Shown: positions 6,265-10,774 of the stretch, one piece after another
Numbering within the stretch: position 1 is the first letter of the stretch
Layout: the number at the start of each line of letters is the position of its first letter
DNA from: an uncultured Blautia sp.
GTDB taxonomy: Bacteria > Bacillota > Clostridia > Lachnospirales > Lachnospiraceae
Assembly (NCBI GenBank): GCA_900552095.1
Contig: URYM01000039.1
Span: forward strand, 1-10,774
Length of the DNA stretch: 10,774 bases
Direction of reading: 5' to 3'
Program-made: the position numbers and the translations under genes
Notes under the pieces: generated by a model
What the model saw: only the letters and a program-made list of their open reading frames with translations
The model's database searches: none
Told to the model about the DNA's origin: nothing

Positions 6265-6270
6265 AAGGTG
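6265..6270 (+). promoter_or_regulatory. Ribosome binding site that makes TTG 6277 the start of subunit E
   Basis: AAGGTG (6265-6270, part of AGAAGGTGA) lies six bases before TTG 6277. The GTG at 6268 that opens the longer frame is itself inside this site and has no Shine-Dalgarno of its own. Confidence 0.72.
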
Positions 6271-6276
6271 AACAGA

Positions 6277-6864
6277 TTGACCACGGAAGAAAAGTTACAG
6301 AATTTCTATACTGCTTCCATCGAGAGCGCCCAGAAAGATGCGCAGGCTCTGCTGGATGAGCATAAAGCTGCCCTGGATAAGATCTTTCAGGAGCATCAGG
6401 AGATGAAAAACCGTCAGGCAGAGGCGGAACTGAAAGCGGAAGCAGATAAGATCAAGCGGGAGACAAACAAGAAAATCTCAGCCGCACAGCTTGCGATCAA
6501 GCGCAGCCTTTCCAAAAAGCAGGAAGACTTAAAAGAGCAGCTTTTTGTGGAAGTGAGAAATAAACTGACCGCCTATATGGACACGCCGGACTATGAGCAG
6601 TTCCTGTATCAGAAATGCCGGCAGGCCATGGAGTTTGCCGCCGGGGAAGAAGTGATCCTCTATATCGACCAGGCGGATTCCATCCACCAGCATTCTCTGA
6701 TGCAGAAGCTGGGTGTGAAGCCGGAACTGTCCAGGGAGATCTTCATGGGCGGTATGAGGGCAGTGATCCCCTCAAAAAATATTTTGATCGACAATTCTTT
6801 TAAGACCCTGCTGGCAGACGCCCAGGCCCGTTTCACATTTCAGGACGGAGGTATGAAGCAATGA
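6277..6864 (+). CDS. ntpE: V/A-type ATPase subunit E (peripheral stalk)
   Basis: A soluble stator protein that pairs with G/H to hold the A3B3 head. The first two thirds are a charged, alanine/lysine/glutamate-rich helix (ASIESAQKDAQALLDEHK onward), consistent with a long coiled coil. The C-terminal third is a compact alpha/beta domain (EEVILYIDQAD, GGMRAVIPSKNILIDNSF) that binds the top of the head, including the GG-x-x-x conserved turn of the family. I chose TTG at 6277 (195 aa, beginning MTTEEKLQNFY) over the GTG at 6268 on ribosome-site position. The end overlaps subunit A by four bases (ATGA), so the two are probably translationally coupled. The gene is 32 bases after F. Confidence 0.9.
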   Translation: MTTEEKLQNFYTASIESAQKDAQALLDEHKAALDKIFQEHQEMKNRQAEAELKAEADKIKRETNKKISAAQLAIKRSLSKKQEDLKEQLFVEVRNKLTAYMDTPDYEQFLYQKCRQAMEFAAGEEVILYIDQADSIHQHSLMQKLGVKPELSREIFMGGMRAVIPSKNILIDNSFKTLLADAQARFTFQDGGMKQ

Positions 6865-8627
6865 GAAAGACTGGAACCATTTACGGGATTAATGGCCCGG
6901 TTATCTATCTGAAAGGCAATACCGGTTTCCGTATGTCTGAGATGGTCCATGTGGGAAAGGAGCATCTGGTGGGCGAGGTGATCGGCCTTGATAAGCGTCA
7001 GACTACCATTCAGGTTTTTGAGGAGACTACAGGGTTAAAACCGGGCGAGACGGTAGAGGCCACGGGAGATGCCATCTCCGTTACGCTGGGACCGGGGATC
7101 CTGCACAATATTTTTGATGGAATCCAGAGACCCTTAAGTGAGATCGCAGCCCAGTCCGGCAGCTTTATCAACAGAGGTGTGAGTGTGGATTCTCTGGATA
7201 CGGAGAAGAAGTGGAAGGTACACATCACCGTATCTGAGGGAGAGCAGGTCAGCGGGGGAACTGTGATCGCTGAGACGCAGGAGACGACTTCCATCCTTCA
7301 TCGGTCCATGGTGCCGCCGAATCTGAGCGGCCGGGTGACAAAAGTAGTGGAAGACGGAGAGTATACCATTAAAGATACGCTGATGGTGCTGGAGCTGGAC
7401 GACGGGACAACGCAGGAACTGACGCTGTGCCAGAAATGGCCGATCCGTATCGCGCGGCCGGTGCTGGAGCGCTATCCCGCATCCAAACCGCTGATCACAG
7501 GACAGCGTATTCTGGATACCATGTTTCCCATCGCCAAGGGCGGCACTGCGGCTGTGCCCGGGGGATTCGGAACCGGAAAGACTATGACGCAGCACTCCAT
7601 TGCAAAATGGTCCGACGCTGATATTATCATTTACATCGGATGCGGAGAGCGTGGAAATGAGATGACCCAGGTACTGGAGGAGTTTGGAGAGCTGATCGAT
7701 CCCCGTACCGGAAACTCTCTGATGGAGCGTACCGCACTGATCGCAAATACATCAAACATGCCTGTGGCAGCCCGGGAGGCTTCTATTTATACCGGACTGA
7801 CGCTGGCGGAATATTACAGGGATATGGGATATGACGTGGCCATCATGGCTGACTCTACCTCCCGCTGGGCGGAAGCACTCCGCGAGCTTTCCGGCCGTCT
7901 GGAGGAGATGCCCGCTGAGGAAGGATTTCCGGCCTACCTGGCTTCCAGGCTGGCTGCTTTCTACGAGCGTGCCGGCATGATGCATAACTTAAACGGAACG
8001 GAGGGAAGCGTGTCCATCATCGGAGCGGTATCTCCCCAGGGAGGCGATTTCTCCGAGCCGGTGACTCAGAATACAAAACGTTTTGTCCGCTGCTTCTGGG
8101 GACTGGACAAGTCTCTGGCCTACGCCCGCCATTTCCCGGCGATCCAGTGGCTGACCAGCTACAGTGAATACCTCACAGACCTGGCGCCCTGGTATAAGGA
8201 TAATGTAAATCCCAACTTTATTGATTACCGCAATCAGATCATGGGTCTTCTGAACCAGGAGAGCAGCCTGATGGAGATCGTGAAGCTGATCGGAAGCGAC
8301 GTGCTGCCTGATGATCAGAAACTGATACTGGAAATTGCCCGGGTGATCCGTCTGGGCTTCCTGCAGCAGAACGCTTTCCATCCGGATGATACCTGCGTCT
8401 CCCTGGAGAAGCAGTTTAAGATGATGGATATTATCCTCTACCTGTATCGGAAATGCCGTGCCCTTGTAACGATGGGACACCCGATTTCCATTCTGAAGGA
8501 GGACAATATTTTCGAGAAGATCATTGCCATCAAGTATGATGTGCCCAATGATCACCTGGAACTTTTCGACGATTACAGAGCTGCTGTGGACGAGTTCTAC
8601 AATAAGGTTCTGGAAAAGAATGCGTAA
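6861..8627 (+). CDS. ntpA: V/A-type ATPase catalytic subunit A
   Basis: Catalytic ATP-binding subunit, three per A3B3 head. The 588 residues match E. hirae NtpA (593). In order: N-terminal beta barrel, the bulge domain special to A subunits (about 110-190), a RecA-like domain, and the helical C-domain. The P-loop is GGFGTGKT at 234-241, with Lys240 for phosphate binding. The catalytic glutamate is Glu263 in GCGERGNE. Other family blocks are [58 protein letters not shown] and the LQQNAF region. The P-loop has Gly where many A subunits have Pro (GPFG-GKT); I recall the same in other clostridial V-types, so activity should be normal. GGAGGT lies eight bases before the ATG, inside subunit E. Confidence 0.97.
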   Translation: MRKTGTIYGINGPVIYLKGNTGFRMSEMVHVGKEHLVGEVIGLDKRQTTIQVFEETTGLKPGETVEATGDAISVTLGPGILHNIFDGIQRPLSEIAAQSGSFINRGVSVDSLDTEKKWKVHITVSEGEQVSGGTVIAETQETTSILHRSMVPPNLSGRVTKVVEDGEYTIKDTLMVLELDDGTTQELTLCQKWPIRIARPVLERYPASKPLITGQRILDTMFPIAKGGTAAVPGGFGTGKTMTQHSIAKWSDADIIIYIGCGERGNEMTQVLEEFGELIDPRTGNSLMERTALIANTSNMPVAAREASIYTGLTLAEYYRDMGYDVAIMADSTSRWAEALRELSGRLEEMPAEEGFPAYLASRLAAFYERAGMMHNLNGTEGSVSIIGAVSPQGGDFSEPVTQNTKRFVRCFWGLDKSLAYARHFPAIQWLTSYSEYLTDLAPWYKDNVNPNFIDYRNQIMGLLNQESSLMEIVKLIGSDVLPDDQKLILEIARVIRLGFLQQNAFHPDDTCVSLEKQFKMMDIILYLYRKCRALVTMGHPISILKEDNIFEKIIAIKYDVPNDHLELFDDYRAAVDEFYNKVLEKNA

Positions 8628-8639
8628 GGAGGAGCAGTT

Positions 8640-10067
8640 ATGGCAATTGAATATTTAGGCTTAAGCGAGATTAACGGCCCTCTGGTAGTCCTGGAAGGGG
8701 TCAAGGACGCTTCTTATGAAGAGATGGTGGAGTTCACCGTGGACGGAAAAGAGAAGAAGCTGGGCCGTATCGTGGAGATCTACGAGGATAAGGCGGTCAT
8801 CCAGGTTTTTGAGGGATCGGAAAATATGTCCCTGGACAATACGCATACCAGGCTGAGCGGGCGTCCCATGGAGATCGCCCTCTCCCCGGATATTCTGGGA
8901 CGTACCTTTGACGGTGTGGGAAATCCCATCGACGGGCTGGGACCGGTGGTGTCTGACACCCGTGTAAATGTAAACGGCCTTCCCTTAAATCCGGTGACCC
9001 GGGAGTACCCGCGAAATTATATCCGCACCGGCATTTCCGCGATTGACGGGCTGACCACCCTGATCCGTGGACAGAAGCTGCCAATCTTCTCCGGAAATGG
9101 CCTTCCCCATGATAAGCTGGCAGCGCAGATTGTGCAGCAGGCTTCTCTGGGAAGCAATTCTGATGAAAAGTTTGCAATTGTCTTTGCCGCCATGGGTGTA
9201 AAATATGATGTGGCAGAATTTTTCCGCCGTACCTTTGAGGAGAGCGGCGTTTCCGATCACGTAGTCATGTACTTAAACCTGGCGAATGACCCGGTGGTGG
9301 AGCGTCTGATCACGCCGAAGGTGGCGCTGACTGCGGCGGAATACCTGGCATTTGAGTGCGGCATGCACATCCTGGTTATCCTGACAGATATTACCTCCTT
9401 CTGCGAGGCTATGCGTGAGGTTTCTTCCTCCAAGGGAGAGATTCCTTCCCGTAAGGGTTATCCGGGTTATCTCTACAGTGAACTGGCAACGCTCTATGAG
9501 CGCGCCGGCATTGTGCGGGGCAAGAATGGTTCTGTAACGCAGATCCCCATTCTGACCATGCCTAACGATGATATTACCCATCCCATTCCCGACCTGACCG
9601 GATATATTACGGAGGGGCAGATCGTACTGGACCGCCAGCTTCACGGACAGTCCATCTATCCGCCCATTAATGTGCTTCCCTCCCTGTCCCGTCTGATGAA
9701 GGACGGTATCGGAAAGGGCTATACCCGGGAGGATCATCAGGCAGTGGCGAATCAGCTTTTCTCCTGCTATGCGAAGGTGGGAGATGCCCGTGCGCTGGCT
9801 TCTGTTATTGGTGAGGATGAACTGTCTCCTCTGGATAAGCGTTATCTTGTATTTGGAAATGCTTTCGAGAAGCGATTTGTGGGACAGGGGATTTTTGAGA
9901 ACAGGACAATAGAGCAGACCCTTGATATAGGCTGGGATCTTCTGGGGCTTCTGCCGAAAGAAGAACTGGATCGTATCGACACGAAAATCCTGGATCGCTT
10001 CTACCATCCCACAGAGGTGGATCTGGTTGCAGAGGCTCAGGAGGACGTGGCGAAAATGCAGCAGTAA
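8640..10067 (+). CDS. ntpB: V/A-type ATPase regulatory subunit B
   Basis: Non-catalytic nucleotide-site subunit alternating with A in the head. The 475 residues are close to the usual 460-475. The P-loop is lost, as expected for [16 protein letters not shown] replaces GxxxxGKT. Characteristic stretches include [45 protein letters not shown] and [22 protein letters not shown]. The arginine finger that completes the A active site is Arg351 ([13 protein letters not shown]), in line with Arg350 of E. hirae NtpB. The ribosome site AAGGAGG overlaps the stop of A, with a 12-base gap. The ATG start [14 protein letters not shown] is typical. Confidence 0.97.
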   Translation: MAIEYLGLSEINGPLVVLEGVKDASYEEMVEFTVDGKEKKLGRIVEIYEDKAVIQVFEGSENMSLDNTHTRLSGRPMEIALSPDILGRTFDGVGNPIDGLGPVVSDTRVNVNGLPLNPVTREYPRNYIRTGISAIDGLTTLIRGQKLPIFSGNGLPHDKLAAQIVQQASLGSNSDEKFAIVFAAMGVKYDVAEFFRRTFEESGVSDHVVMYLNLANDPVVERLITPKVALTAAEYLAFECGMHILVILTDITSFCEAMREVSSSKGEIPSRKGYPGYLYSELATLYERAGIVRGKNGSVTQIPILTMPNDDITHPIPDLTGYITEGQIVLDRQLHGQSIYPPINVLPSLSRLMKDGIGKGYTREDHQAVANQLFSCYAKVGDARALASVIGEDELSPLDKRYLVFGNAFEKRFVGQGIFENRTIEQTLDIGWDLLGLLPKEELDRIDTKILDRFYHPTEVDLVAEAQEDVAKMQQ

Positions 10068-10073
10068 GGGAGG
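10068..10073 (+). promoter_or_regulatory. Ribosome binding site for subunit D GTG start
   Basis: GGGAGG begins directly after the stop of subunit B and lies eight bases before GTG 10082. It fixes this GTG as the start, giving the family's expected N-terminus MDPNTFPTKGNL. Confidence 0.75.
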
Positions 10074-10081
10074 CGTGAACC

Positions 10082-10714
10082 GTGGATCCAAATACTTTTC
10101 CCACCAAGGGAAATCTGATACTGGCCAAAAATTCACTGGCCCTCTCCCGTCAGGGATTTGACCTGATGGATAAAAAGCGGAATATTCTGATCCGGGAACT
10201 GATGGGTCTGATCGAGCAGGCCAAGGATATCCAGTCTCAGATCGATACCACGTTCCGCGCGGCTTATGCCGCTCTGCAGCGGGCCAATATGGAGATGGGA
10301 ATCACAAATGTGCGCTCTATCTCCCACACAATTCCCATAGAGAATACGATCCGGATCAAGACCCGGAGTATCATGGGAACAGAGATCCCGCTGGTGGAGG
10401 CAAAGCCGGGAGCAGCCGTTCCCACCTATGCGTTTTACAGCACCCGTCAGTCGCTGGATGAAGCCCGCCTGGCTTTTGAGAAGGTGAAGGAACTGACGCT
10501 TCATCTGTCGGCGGTGGAGAATTCTGCCTACCGTCTGGCTTCTAATATCAAGAAGACTCAGAAGAGGGCAAATGCCCTGAAAAATATCACCATTCCTCAT
10601 TATGAACAGCTGACAAAGGACATCACCAATGCGCTGGAGGAGAAGGAGAGGGAAGAATTCACCCGCCTGAAAGTAATAAAAAGACAGAAAAATAATAAAA
10701 AGAAGGCCGGATAA
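10082..10714 (+). CDS. ntpD: V/A-type ATPase subunit D (central rotor shaft)
   Basis: The 210-residue shaft protein sits in the A3B3 cavity and turns with the ring through C, with F attached; it corresponds to the gamma role in F-type enzymes. The N-terminal block MDPNTFPTKGNLILAKNSLALSRQ continuing into GFDLMDKKRNILIREL is the family hallmark. Together with the C-terminal helix (SAVENSAYRLASNIKKTQKRANALKN, 10507 on) it makes the antiparallel coiled coil. The lysine-rich tail is usual. The GTG start is supported by GGGAGG at eight bases. It lies 14 bases after B and is the last ATPase gene; a terminator follows. The Enterococcus ntpH and ntpJ genes are not present after D within the window. 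Confidence 0.95.
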   Translation: MDPNTFPTKGNLILAKNSLALSRQGFDLMDKKRNILIRELMGLIEQAKDIQSQIDTTFRAAYAALQRANMEMGITNVRSISHTIPIENTIRIKTRSIMGTEIPLVEAKPGAAVPTYAFYSTRQSLDEARLAFEKVKELTLHLSAVENSAYRLASNIKKTQKRANALKNITIPHYEQLTKDITNALEEKEREEFTRLKVIKRQKNNKKKAG

Positions 10715-10726
10715 GAATCTGGCCTT
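10703..10726. terminator. Hairpin across the subunit D stop codon, possible terminator for leftward transcription
   Basis: AAGGCCGGAT and ATCTGGCCTT form a 10-bp stem (one G-U pair) with an AAGA loop. The TAA stop of subunit D sits at the stem-loop junction. On the plus strand no T run follows. On the minus strand the stem is followed by CTTTTTATTATTTTTC, so it could stop transcripts coming from beyond the right edge. Whether a convergent gene lies there cannot be seen. Confidence 0.35.
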
Positions 10727-10748
10727 GTAAGTTTGATACATCGGATTG

Positions 10749-10774
10749 CGGACTCTTCGGAGTCCGTTTTCTGT
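10749..10774 (+). terminator. Rho-independent terminator of the ATPase operon
   Basis: A perfect 7-bp stem CGGACTC/GAGTCCG closes on a TTCG loop, giving the extra-stable C(UUCG)G tetraloop. TTTTCTGT follows to the window edge. It begins 35 bases after the stop of subunit D, right where the nine-gene operon should end. Confidence 0.8.

Noticed and set aside
6268..6276. GTG at 6268 as the start of subunit E
   Set aside because: It is part of the Shine-Dalgarno that serves TTG 6277 and lacks its own site at proper distance.
9273..10136. Long minus-strand open frames opposite subunits B and D (also 10133-10741 and 7989-8555)
   Set aside because: They lie wholly against well-conserved ATPase genes, have no credible ribosome sites or recognisable domains, and reflect codon bias on the coding strand.
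1..10774. Mobile elements, CRISPR arrays, phage or defence genes
   Set aside because: No transposase, integrase, regular repeats, att-like duplications or defence domains were seen; every long frame on the real strand is accounted for by the genes listed.

Overview
The window looks like chromosome from an anaerobic Firmicute, most plausibly a Lachnospiraceae or related Clostridia. The evidence is the clostridial style of the V/A-ATPase proteins (for example a [10 protein letters not shown]-loop in subunit A), strong AAGGAGG-type ribosome binding sites, frequent GTG/TTG starts and a mid-range GC content. This placement is inferred from protein character, not from a marker gene. No mobile element, CRISPR array or phage gene was seen.

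Layout. (1) Bases 1-44, minus strand: the 5' part of a tRNA-Lys(CUU) cut by the window edge. It has a very good sigma-A promoter at 84-112 and an AT-rich UP-like block behind it. (2) Bases 205-2010, minus strand: a small transcription unit of a LysR-type regulator (GTG start at 2010), trmB (tRNA m7G46 methyltransferase) and a 47-residue small ORF of unknown function. It ends in a strong hairpin terminator. (3) Bases 2011-2135: an AT-rich divergent intergenic region with a TATAAT for the rightward operon and an imperfect dyad that could be a regulator site. (4) Bases 2136-10714, plus strand: a complete nine-gene V/A-type ATPase operon in the order G/H, C, I, K, F, E, A, B, D. It closes with a C(UUCG)G-loop terminator at the right edge.

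How the genes work together. A and B form the catalytic A3B3 head, and D and F the central shaft. C is the adaptor onto the proteolipid ring (K). I is the stator membrane subunit with the essential arginine, and E and G/H form the peripheral stalks. All nine parts usually found in a bacterial V/A-ATPase are present and look intact, so the operon should encode a working ion-translocating rotary ATPase. The divergent LysR regulator is a candidate controller of the operon.

The most unusual points are: the K subunit, whose N-terminal half does not resemble a normal proteolipid hairpin and ends in a signal-peptidase-like site; a subunit order different from the Enterococcus, Thermus and methanogen operons; and the uncharacterised 47-residue ORF behind trmB. 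The core of the window is an ordinary ATPase operon, and I see no convincing wholly new system.
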